Below the pieces are notes generated by a model that saw only the letters and a program-made list of their open reading frames with translations, made no database searches and was not told the origin of the DNA. Positions 52,803 to 61,734 of a stretch of 64,000 bases of DNA are shown here, piece after piece (the stretch's first letter is position 1; each line of letters begins with the position of its first letter). The stretch covers positions 2,024,501-2,088,500 of the forward strand of contig NC_013222.1 in the NCBI RefSeq assembly GCF_000024125.1, read 5' to 3'. The stretch comes from Robiginitalea biformata HTCC2501 (lineage in GTDB: Bacteria; Bacteroidota; Bacteroidia; Flavobacteriales; Flavobacteriaceae). The position numbers and the translations under genes were made by a program.

Positions 52803-55800
52803 ATGGAAAATGTAGTTAAGCTACGCCAACGCCTTGCACGTGTAATCAAAAACATGGCCCAATGGCCACCCCGGACACAAACCGTTCCGGCAAAAATTCA
52901 ATCGATACCCGCATGGAACCGGAAGGCACCGACCTTTTGGTTGTTCATTCTGGCCCTGGTCGGACTCGGCTTCCTGAGTCCGGTCCGGTCCCAGGCGGAC
53001 CTCGTCGTCAACCCGGCCTCCTCCGATGTGGAAGTGAGCGATACTTTCACCCTGACCGTAGCCATTGAGTCCAGCGGACAGGCATACCAGGGAGCAGCTT
53101 TTTATTTGCAATTCGATCCTGCCATCCTACAGGTCAACAGCGCTACCCAATCCTCGGGAAGCGCCCTGCCGATTCCCCTGGATGGTCCGGATATCAACAA
53201 TACTTCAGGGACAGTGTATTACCAGGCCGGGAACCTGTCCAGTGCCCCGACAACTGGGACTAACGTCCTTGATATCGTTTTTGAGGCCGTTGCCGAAGGG
53301 CAGTCGACTATCGCCTTTTTTGACCCGGACCCGAGTGATCCGTCACTTTTTCCGACCATATCACTCTCAGGCGGGAGCGTCCTGGGAACGGCAACAGGGG
53401 CTGTTGTAAATGTGGGAACCGCCAATCAAAACCCGATTGCCGATTTTACCATCGCGCCCAATCCGGCCAATACCAACCAGGTAATTGATTTTACGAGTAC
53501 TTCCACCGACGCGGATGGGAGTATTGTCAATTACAGCTGGAACTTCGGGGACGGGAGCCCCGTGGTTTCCGGGGCCACCGAGACTGCGCCCCAGCACAGC
53601 TATACCCTTTCCGGCACGTACCAGGTCATGCTTACCGTTACGGACGACCTTGGGGGCGTCGGGATGATTACCAAACAAGTGCAGATCCTTGAAACCGGAC
53701 CGACGCAGTATACGATTACTGCATCCGCAGGTGCGGGGGGAAGCATTTCCCCATCCGGGGCAGTTGCCGTCAATGAAGGAGACAACCAGGAGTTTGTATT
53801 TACGCCGGACCCCGGGTTTGAGATAACCGAAATACTTGTAGATTCCAGCCCGGTTCCTGTAGCACCTACCTACCAATTCACAGGTGTAACAGCGAATGCC
53901 ACAATCAGTGTGAGCTTTGCCGAAATTCCTCCTTTCCAGCTGTGTATTGCCGCAGGAAATGATGCCCTGACGGCATTTGGAAGGGATTTTGTCGGCGACC
54001 CGAACACTACTCCTCCAACCACTACCCTGTTTTCCAGGACGAATGGGAAGGCCTACAAGGGGTATTCTAGTGCGATCGCGGGAACAACCCCAGGCTCTCC
54101 GGAGGAATTATTATTCCAGAAAGAAATTTACGGGGGCGCCGGTGGGACCAACCCATCCTATATCTATGACATCCCTGTCGAAAATGGAAACTACCAGGTA
54201 GAACTCTACTTTGCGGAGGTATTTCACCCGGGCCCCAACGGCCGGGTGTTCGATGTATTCCTGGATGGGAACCTGATCCTGGACGAGTACGACCTGGTCA
54301 ACCCAATTAAGGATGGATTGTCCTCCAACCAGACGGCCATCACCAGGACATATAATGTCAATGTTACAGACGGAAATATTTCCGTACAGATTGGCGACGC
54401 TACCATTGATAATGGAAAACTGGCCGGAATTTGCATCACTGAAGTGAGCAGTGCCAACCTGCATCCGCTCAGCAATATCGGCCCGATTGCTGTCGATGCC
54501 ACCGTGCCCGTTGCCCTGGCCCTGGGGATTTCAGACCCGGAAAGCGACCCGCTGACTGTAACGCTCCACGGCCTGCCCGCTTCCTTGAGCTTTAATTTTA
54601 CCACCCAGCAACTCGAAGGCACCCCCCTGGTTGGCGACGTCGGCACCTATACCATCAACGCGATTATTTCGGATGGGACCAACTCCCCGGTAACGGAGGA
54701 ATTCACCCTGACCGTTAACCCGGCCCCGGGCAATGACCCGCCAACCATCGACGCCATCGCGGATGTCACGGCCAATGAAGGGGATAACATCTCCGTGCCC
54801 ATCACCATTACAGACGACACAGACCCCTCCGGTTCCATCGAGATATTCGACGTCAGTGCCGGGGGAACCAACCAACCGTTTACCCCAACGACTGCAGTTG
54901 CGGTCGGTTCCCTTACGGACAATGGGGGTGGTAGTTATAGCTTTGACTGGACGCCTGCGCCCGGTTCCGGTAAATCCTACCTGGCAATTGTTACTGCCGA
55001 TGACGGGGTTAATCCGCCGGTGTCGGAATCCTTCCGGATTGACGTTGCCCAGCAAATTCAGAATGGCAGTACCATCCTGGCGCGGACGTTTAACAACCCG
55101 GACCCCTGGTATGGTTCCAATGCACCAGGTGCGGGATATTCAGTTGCTATTGAAGATGGAAATGGAAATCCGATGAATATCGGCTATATCGATAACGGGG
55201 ATTTTGTGGAATACCTTATCAATGTCCCTGCCCCAGGCGTTTTCGATCTCGAAGTTCAGGCCGCGAAGGGCAATGGGGGTACAACAACTGTCACCTTCTC
55301 CGAGAATTCGGGAGGATCTTTTATCCCTATCGGTTCTGTCGATGTTGTCCAAACTGCATGGCAAACCTATGCGTCCTACACCACCCAGGTGACTTTTGTG
55401 AATTCCGGGTTGCAGACATTGCGTCTGGATTTTAACGGGGGGGTGAATATCTCTGAATTCAGCTTCACGGCCAATAATGACAATACACCACCGGTGGTGA
55501 CAATCACAAGCCCGGTTGACGGTATCTACGCAACATCTGATGTGAGCTTGAGTTTTACCGGAACGGCCAATGACCTGGCTGACGGTGACCTTTCTGCCAA
55601 CCTGAGCTGGGAGTCCGACGTGGACGGCCCGCTGGGTACGGGAGCCTCATTTTCTTCCAGCCTTTCCTTGGGAACCCACGTTATAACCGCTTCGGTTACA
55701 GATCTTGACGGATCTGATCCGCAAACGGGTCAGGCTTCAATTACAGTGAATATCATTTCCCCGGCACCGGCATGCGACGTGAGTTTCCGGGTGAATGCGG

Positions 55801-58800
55801 GAGGCCCGACCGTGTTATCTCCCGAGGGTGATTTTGAAGCAGATCAGTCTGTTTCCCAGGCAGGTTCAGATGCTCAGACAGGTACTCCCTCTCCCTATCT
55901 GGATCTGACTCCGCCTGCGGTGGATAAAACCTTTGGATCCAATGCGCCCCTGGCGTCCAATACTACAGGATATCCTGATTTTCTCTTCCAGACGGAACGA
56001 TGGAGCGATGCCGCCAGCCCCGATAATATGAATTGGGCATTTCCCACAGGGAATGGAACGTTCCTGGTCAAATTATTATTCAATGAAAATTGGTCCGGCG
56101 AGGTCAATAGCCCCCGGGTTTTCGATGTGATTGTTGAGGGTGAACTGGCTCTGGATGATTACCGGCCTTCGGGACCAACGGGAGCAGATTTTAATGTTGC
56201 CAAAGTCGAAACCTATGAGGTGACTGTGGAGGACGGCACTCTCAACATCAATTTCCTTCCGGGAACCCAAAACCCATCAATCAAAGGGTTCGATATCTGT
56301 GCTGTCCCAGCCCCCAACACGGCTCCGGTCGTAAACATCACCGCCCCGGCGGCTGGCGCAAACGTAACCCGCGGCCAGGCGATAACGCTCACAGCGACCG
56401 CTACTGATGCCGAAGATGGCGATGTAGCTGCCTCCATCCAGTGGAGCTCGGGCGACATCCAGTTCTCCCCGGACGGTACTGGCGGCAGTACGACCGGAGT
56501 ATTCGTAACCCCGGGAACCCAGACACTTCGGGCTACCGCCCAGGATTCCGAGCCGCTCGAAGGCTTCGATGAAATTACGGTGAACGTAAGTGCGCCTGAG
56601 GTGACATTTGCGAGCCCCCTGGAGGGTGCTACCCTGAGCAGCCTGACGGTAGGCGTAGAGTTGAGCCCCACGGGTATCCTGTTCGGGAATTCAGAGCACT
56701 TCCATATTTATATCAATCCGCCGGATATAAACAATATCGATACGGATACGCGTATTTCCTCGGCCGGCACCGGCCCCTGGAAAATCAGCGAGACGGAGTT
56801 CGAGTTCGACGAGAATAGCGGATCCCTGACAGCTACCACACCCGGTAACGGCATCCAGGAAGGAGCCAACACGATTGTGGTGGTAGCGGCCAACCAGTTC
56901 CACGACGAATTCACCAACCCGGAAGCTAAGGCAGTTGTCAACTTTGACGTCTGCCTGGTAAACATCACAGATGTTGCAGCCACCGATCCCTCGGAATGCG
57001 GGGTAAACGACGGTAGTATCGTCATTTCCGCCGATGGATCCAACCTGCAGTACAGCATCGACAACGGAGCCACCTTTGTGGCTTCCAATACATTCAGCGA
57101 TCTGCCTGCCGGTACGTATAACATCGTGGTAAAGAACTCCGAGACTTGTTCGGATACACAACTCAATGTGGTCCTGACTGCCCCGGATGTGCCGGCGATA
57201 AGCCAGGTAGACCCAACCAACCCCACGGATTGCGGGACGGAAGACGGGACCCTCACCGTTTCGGCTACCGGGACGAACCTGGAATACAGCCTGGACGGCG
57301 TGGATTTCCAGGCCAGCAATGTATTTTCCGACCTGGCAGCAGGGGCCTACACGGTAACTGTCCGGGAAGTGGGCACCACTACCTGTACGGCAACATCCGG
57401 AGTGGTAACCCTGACAGCGCCCGAGGCGCCGTCTATTGACAGCATTACCCCCACCGACCCGACGGCCTGTACGACTGACGATGGAACGATTACCATCGGA
57501 GCCACGGGAACCCAGTTGGAATACAGTATAGACGGGGGTGCGAATTTCTTTGAAAACGGCGGGAATTTCACCGGCCTCCCCGACGGAACCTACAACATCG
57601 TGGTGCGGGAAGTCAACAGCCCGGCCTGCTTGGCGAACGGTACCGCCCCGGTGGTCCTTTCCGACCCGATTGGCCCGATGCCGGTTATTTCCGGGGACCT
57701 TACCTATCTGCAAGGCACCTCCGGGACTACCCTGGATGCAGGAGCAGGATACTCCTCCTACCTCTGGTCTACCGGGGAGACCTCCCAGACCATTTTGGCA
57801 ACGGCAGGCAGCTATTTTGTCACCGTAACGGATGCCAACGGGTGCGAAGGCACCTCGGTAACGGTTATTGTATCCGAAACCACGGACAACGAGGCCCCTA
57901 ATGCCGTATGTACGGCCTTTGAGATCTTCCTGGATGCCGATGGGAATGCCACCCTGGACCCTGCGGATATCGACGGGGGCTCAACGGACAATGTAGGCAT
58001 CGCATCCCTTTCCGCGAGCCAGACGGCCTTTACATGTGCGGACCTCGGCGTCAACCAGGTGATGCTTACCGTGGTTGATGTGAATGGCCTGAGCAGTTCC
58101 TGTATGGCGGACGTTACCGTAACGGACCTGATTGCCCCGGTAGTGGATTGCGATGCGAATGTGATCCGGAATAGCCTCAATGGCAACCCGGTGGTGATTT
58201 CCGTTCCGGAACCCACAGTAACGGACAATTGCGAAACCGGCCTGGTGGCTGTGGGTACCCGCAATGACGGGCAACCCATGGATGCCGGCTTCCCGGTTGG
58301 CACAACGGTGGTTACCTGGACGATAGCAGATGCCTCCGGCAACGTGGGTACCTGTCAGACCAATGTGATTGTCAACAACACGGGGTCTACCAACAACAAC
58401 ATCGTGAGCTTTAACGTTGGCGGCCAGGTCGGTAACTCCAACATTGACGCCACGCTGCACACGGTAGAATTCACCATGCCTTTCGGCACGGACCTCTCCA
58501 GCCTGGCTCCGAGCATTGCCGTATCGGAATTTGCCTCCATCAACCCGGCCTCCGGGGCAACGGCAGATTTTACCTCCCCAGTGGATTACACGGTGACGGC
58601 ACAGAGCGGTGCCCAGCAAGTATGGCAGGTTACGGCCCTGCTGGCGGCTGACTCGGAAGATCCTGTAGTTGCCTGCCCTCCAAATCTCACAATTACCAAT
58701 GATCCCGGAGCATGCGGGGCAATCGTTACCTTCGCGGCAACGGCCACGGACAACGATGCGGTGAGCAGCTTGGATTATTCAACCCCCAGCGGAAGTGTAT

Positions 58801-61700
58801 TCCCGGTTGGAACCACCACCGTAACGGTCACTGCTTATGACCCTGCGGGGAATTCCGATACCTGTACTTTCGATGTAACTGTCAATGACACAGAGGCGCC
58901 GGCTGTTACCTGCCCGGGAGATATAATTGTGCAGGCGGCACCGGGAGCTTCCTCGGCGACGGTTTCCTACGGCCTGCCAACGGTTACGGATAATTGTCCC
59001 GGGGCAAATGTCAGCCTGACCGGTGGCCTGGCTTCCGGGGCTGCGTTCCCCATTGGGACCACCACAGTAACCTACCAGGCTACAGACGCCTCCGGAAACA
59101 CGGCAAGTTGCAGCTTTGATGTAACCGTAGAGGAAACGCCGGTTACGGCAAGCCTGGTGATTGCGCCGGCCTCCATGAATGTCAACCTGAATGTTGGCGG
59201 GTCCCAGGCCGTGCAATATACCGTGGATTCCGATGACGGCAGTACGCTGCCTACGCCGGCTGCCATGACCATCACGGACAATGCAACTGGTTTGGATGCT
59301 ACGTGGGCGAGTACCACAAGCGCCGCCAACCAGGATACCCCGTATGAAGTATTCTTCAATGCCGCCGGCCTGGCTCCGGGAACCTATAACGGAACCCTTG
59401 CGGCCGGTCCTGTAACCGGATATTCAGATACGAGTATACCGATTACGATGACCGTGAGCGAAATACCGCCGCTCAGCCTGCTGGAATTTGTACTGGTGGA
59501 TGCCGATTCGGATACGGATCTCTTCCCCATTACCAATGGCATGTTGATCGACGTCAATGCGCTGCCCACCAACAACCTGAATATCCGGGCAGAGGCCTCT
59601 GACGACGTCACCAGCGTGGTGTTCCAGCTTTCCGGGACCCTCACTAAGAACCAGACGGAGAATGTTTCGCCGTATGCAGTTTACGGAGACAACTCCGGCA
59701 ATTACAACGCCCAGGTGTTCCCGCTGGGGTCGTACACCCTGAATGGCACCGCCTATAGCGGGGCAGGGGGAAGCGGCAGCTCGGGTACCACGGCCACTGT
59801 GCAGTTTACCTTTACCGATGAGAACCCGGCCTGCGCGTCTTTTGACGCCGTGTTGGACGCATCTTCGGATCCCACGAGCTGTAGTAGCCCGAACGGGACG
59901 GCTTCAATCGACGTCAGCGGCGCAACAGGTAGTGTTACATATACCTGGAGCCATAACCCGGCGCTGAACAGCGCAACGGCTACCGGCCTCTCCGGCGGAT
60001 CCTATTCGGTTCAGGTGTCGGATAGCAACGGGTGTATTGATGTGGTGAATTTCACGCTGAATGCTCCTGCTTCGCCAGTGGTAACCCTGGCCGCCCAGCC
60101 CACCGTACTGAATACGGATGCACCGTTTGCGCTTACCGGCGGTTCCCCGGCAGGGGGCACGTACAGCGGTACGGGTGTCAGCGGGGGAGTGTTTGACCCC
60201 GCAGTAGGGCCCGGCACTTTTGCCATCACCTATACCTTTACCGACGGTAACGGGTGTACGGCAAGTGCTACGCAGAACCTCCAGGTGAATTCCGCTATTG
60301 GCGACGCAGCATTGATTGTATTGGACGCCACCACGGATACGCCCCTCTTTGCCCTGACCGATGGGATGACCATTTACAAGAGTACTATCGGCAATACCCC
60401 GCTGGGCGTAATCTATAATGCAGACCTCAACCCGGGCGGCGTTCAGTTCAACCTGAGCGGCCCCCTGAACGAATCCCGTTACGAAGGCCCTTCACCGCAT
60501 TCCCTATTTGGGGACATCGGGGTGAACATCCAGGGGAAACCCTTCCCGGTTGGGAACTACACCCTGGTGGCCAACCCGGCTAACGGGCCCACCATTTCGG
60601 TGAATTTCTCAGTGGTTGACCAGGATCCTGCCTGCGTATCATTTGACGCCAGCCTGGCATCGACCACCAACCCTTCAACCTGTAATGGGAATGACGGAAG
60701 TGCCACGGTTTCGGTTTCCGGTTCAACGGGTACGGTGACTTACCTCTGGAGCCATAACCCCGGCCTGAATGCCGCCACGGCCAACAACCTGGCACCCGGG
60801 GCGTACAGTGTTACCGTTTCAGATAGCAACGGGTGTATCGATGTGGTGAGTTTCACACTCAACGGACCGCCCCTGCCGGTTGTGACCCTTGCGCCCCAGC
60901 CAACGGTTGAAGTAACCGATGCGCCGTTTGCCCTGTCGGGAGGATCTCCTGCCGGCGGTACCTATAGCGGCACCGGAGTAAGCGGAGGCGTCTTTGACCC
61001 ATCCGTAGGCCCGGGCACGTACGTGATCACCTATTCCTACACGGACGGGAACGGATGCTCCAACAGCGCCACGCGCAACCTGATCGTTTCAGGTGGCCTG
61101 GATGACGCCGTCCTGATCGTAGTGGATGCTACTACGGATACGCCCCTCTTTGAGCTGGTGAACGGCATGATCATCCAAAAGTCCGCGATAGGAAATACGC
61201 CCCTGAGCGTTATTTACAACGCGAGCCTGAACCCGAATGGGGTATTCTTCAAGCTCACCGGCCCGATCAATGAAACCCGGAGTGAAGGCGCCATTGCCCC
61301 GCATTCCCTGTTTGGGGACATCGGGGTGGATATCCAGGGGAAACCTTTCCCTGTGGGGAATTACAGCCTGACGGCCAACCCGAACAATGGCCCCACGGTG
61401 GTAGTGAATTTCAGCGTGGTCAACACGTCCACTTCCAAGGTGGCCCCGTCGGTCAAATCCAGCCCGAACCCGGCAAACGATGAGGTTACCCTGACGTTTG
61501 ACGCACCGGTGCGCCTTGAGACCTTCCATATCTACGATACGGCAGGCCGCCTGGTACGGGTGGTACGGGCAGAAGGGGATGCGGATCTCCGCGCTTACAG
61601 GCTCGAGGTCCTGGACTTGCCGGTGGGCATGTACTATGTACGCTCTACGGATGCGGACGGTAACAGCTACCAGGAGCCCATTTTAATCAACCGCTACTAA
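52803..61700 (+). CDS. Giant T9SS-secreted multidomain adhesin/carbohydrate-binding protein
   Basis: A 2965-residue secreted protein. Long n-region, then signal core (about 45-58) with cleavage near SQA65. Approximate order: cohesin-like (66-200), PKD (210-297), InlB-type repeat (302-376), malectin 1 (380-550), two cadherin/Ig-like domains (553-750), CBM6 (755-893), Ig-like, malectin 2 (990-1170), further Ig-like domains, three SprB-type repeats (1385-1626), HYR domains (about 1695-1860 and 1950-2110) around a DUF5018-like domain, then three copies of a ~267-residue module (about 2224-2877), and a C-terminal type A T9SS sorting domain (about 2885-2965, NPANDEVTLTF to the end). Malectin and CBM6 domains suggest glycan binding. 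No enzymatic domain seen. Domain limits estimated by eye. Confidence 0.85.
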   Translation: MENVVKLRQRLARVIKNMAQWPPRTQTVPAKIQSIPAWNRKAPTFWLFILALVGLGFLSPVRSQADLVVNPASSDVEVSDTFTLTVAIESSGQAYQGAAFYLQFDPAILQVNSATQSSGSALPIPLDGPDINNTSGTVYYQAGNLSSAPTTGTNVLDIVFEAVAEGQSTIAFFDPDPSDPSLFPTISLSGGSVLGTATGAVVNVGTANQNPIADFTIAPNPANTNQVIDFTSTSTDADGSIVNYSWNFGDGSPVVSGATETAPQHSYTLSGTYQVMLTVTDDLGGVGMITKQVQILETGPTQYTITASAGAGGSISPSGAVAVNEGDNQEFVFTPDPGFEITEILVDSSPVPVAPTYQFTGVTANATISVSFAEIPPFQLCIAAGNDALTAFGRDFVGDPNTTPPTTTLFSRTNGKAYKGYSSAIAGTTPGSPEELLFQKEIYGGAGGTNPSYIYDIPVENGNYQVELYFAEVFHPGPNGRVFDVFLDGNLILDEYDLVNPIKDGLSSNQTAITRTYNVNVTDGNISVQIGDATIDNGKLAGICITEVSSANLHPLSNIGPIAVDATVPVALALGISDPESDPLTVTLHGLPASLSFNFTTQQLEGTPLVGDVGTYTINAIISDGTNSPVTEEFTLTVNPAPGNDPPTIDAIADVTANEGDNISVPITITDDTDPSGSIEIFDVSAGGTNQPFTPTTAVAVGSLTDNGGGSYSFDWTPAPGSGKSYLAIVTADDGVNPPVSESFRIDVAQQIQNGSTILARTFNNPDPWYGSNAPGAGYSVAIEDGNGNPMNIGYIDNGDFVEYLINVPAPGVFDLEVQAAKGNGGTTTVTFSENSGGSFIPIGSVDVVQTAWQTYASYTTQVTFVNSGLQTLRLDFNGGVNISEFSFTANNDNTPPVVTITSPVDGIYATSDVSLSFTGTANDLADGDLSANLSWESDVDGPLGTGASFSSSLSLGTHVITASVTDLDGSDPQTGQASITVNIISPAPACDVSFRVNAGGPTVLSPEGDFEADQSVSQAGSDAQTGTPSPYLDLTPPAVDKTFGSNAPLASNTTGYPDFLFQTERWSDAASPDNMNWAFPTGNGTFLVKLLFNENWSGEVNSPRVFDVIVEGELALDDYRPSGPTGADFNVAKVETYEVTVEDGTLNINFLPGTQNPSIKGFDICAVPAPNTAPVVNITAPAAGANVTRGQAITLTATATDAEDGDVAASIQWSSGDIQFSPDGTGGSTTGVFVTPGTQTLRATAQDSEPLEGFDEITVNVSAPEVTFASPLEGATLSSLTVGVELSPTGILFGNSEHFHIYINPPDINNIDTDTRISSAGTGPWKISETEFEFDENSGSLTATTPGNGIQEGANTIVVVAANQFHDEFTNPEAKAVVNFDVCLVNITDVAATDPSECGVNDGSIVISADGSNLQYSIDNGATFVASNTFSDLPAGTYNIVVKNSETCSDTQLNVVLTAPDVPAISQVDPTNPTDCGTEDGTLTVSATGTNLEYSLDGVDFQASNVFSDLAAGAYTVTVREVGTTTCTATSGVVTLTAPEAPSIDSITPTDPTACTTDDGTITIGATGTQLEYSIDGGANFFENGGNFTGLPDGTYNIVVREVNSPACLANGTAPVVLSDPIGPMPVISGDLTYLQGTSGTTLDAGAGYSSYLWSTGETSQTILATAGSYFVTVTDANGCEGTSVTVIVSETTDNEAPNAVCTAFEIFLDADGNATLDPADIDGGSTDNVGIASLSASQTAFTCADLGVNQVMLTVVDVNGLSSSCMADVTVTDLIAPVVDCDANVIRNSLNGNPVVISVPEPTVTDNCETGLVAVGTRNDGQPMDAGFPVGTTVVTWTIADASGNVGTCQTNVIVNNTGSTNNNIVSFNVGGQVGNSNIDATLHTVEFTMPFGTDLSSLAPSIAVSEFASINPASGATADFTSPVDYTVTAQSGAQQVWQVTALLAADSEDPVVACPPNLTITNDPGACGAIVTFAATATDNDAVSSLDYSTPSGSVFPVGTTTVTVTAYDPAGNSDTCTFDVTVNDTEAPAVTCPGDIIVQAAPGASSATVSYGLPTVTDNCPGANVSLTGGLASGAAFPIGTTTVTYQATDASGNTASCSFDVTVEETPVTASLVIAPASMNVNLNVGGSQAVQYTVDSDDGSTLPTPAAMTITDNATGLDATWASTTSAANQDTPYEVFFNAAGLAPGTYNGTLAAGPVTGYSDTSIPITMTVSEIPPLSLLEFVLVDADSDTDLFPITNGMLIDVNALPTNNLNIRAEASDDVTSVVFQLSGTLTKNQTENVSPYAVYGDNSGNYNAQVFPLGSYTLNGTAYSGAGGSGSSGTTATVQFTFTDENPACASFDAVLDASSDPTSCSSPNGTASIDVSGATGSVTYTWSHNPALNSATATGLSGGSYSVQVSDSNGCIDVVNFTLNAPASPVVTLAAQPTVLNTDAPFALTGGSPAGGTYSGTGVSGGVFDPAVGPGTFAITYTFTDGNGCTASATQNLQVNSAIGDAALIVLDATTDTPLFALTDGMTIYKSTIGNTPLGVIYNADLNPGGVQFNLSGPLNESRYEGPSPHSLFGDIGVNIQGKPFPVGNYTLVANPANGPTISVNFSVVDQDPACVSFDASLASTTNPSTCNGNDGSATVSVSGSTGTVTYLWSHNPGLNAATANNLAPGAYSVTVSDSNGCIDVVSFTLNGPPLPVVTLAPQPTVEVTDAPFALSGGSPAGGTYSGTGVSGGVFDPSVGPGTYVITYSYTDGNGCSNSATRNLIVSGGLDDAVLIVVDATTDTPLFELVNGMIIQKSAIGNTPLSVIYNASLNPNGVFFKLTGPINETRSEGAIAPHSLFGDIGVDIQGKPFPVGNYSLTANPNNGPTVVVNFSVVNTSTSKVAPSVKSSPNPANDEVTLTFDAPVRLETFHIYDTAGRLVRVVRAEGDADLRAYRLEVLDLPVGMYYVRSTDADGNSYQEPILINRY
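59832..61433 (+). repeat. Tandem 801-bp repeat module in the giant protein gene
   Basis: Two successive units of 801 bp (267 residues), counted from the CASFDA/CVSFDA cysteine codons at 59832 and 60633, repeat the order SprB-like WSHNP repeat, TYSGTGVSGGVFDP module and DATTDTPLF module. The DNA of the unit ends (HSLFGDIGV, IQGKPFPVGNY) is nearly identical. A third, more divergent DATTDTPLF-type unit (DADSDTDLF) precedes them at about 59480-59830. Confidence 0.8.
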
Positions 61701-61734
61701 TCCCAGTCTTAATAAATAAACAAAAGAACCGATC

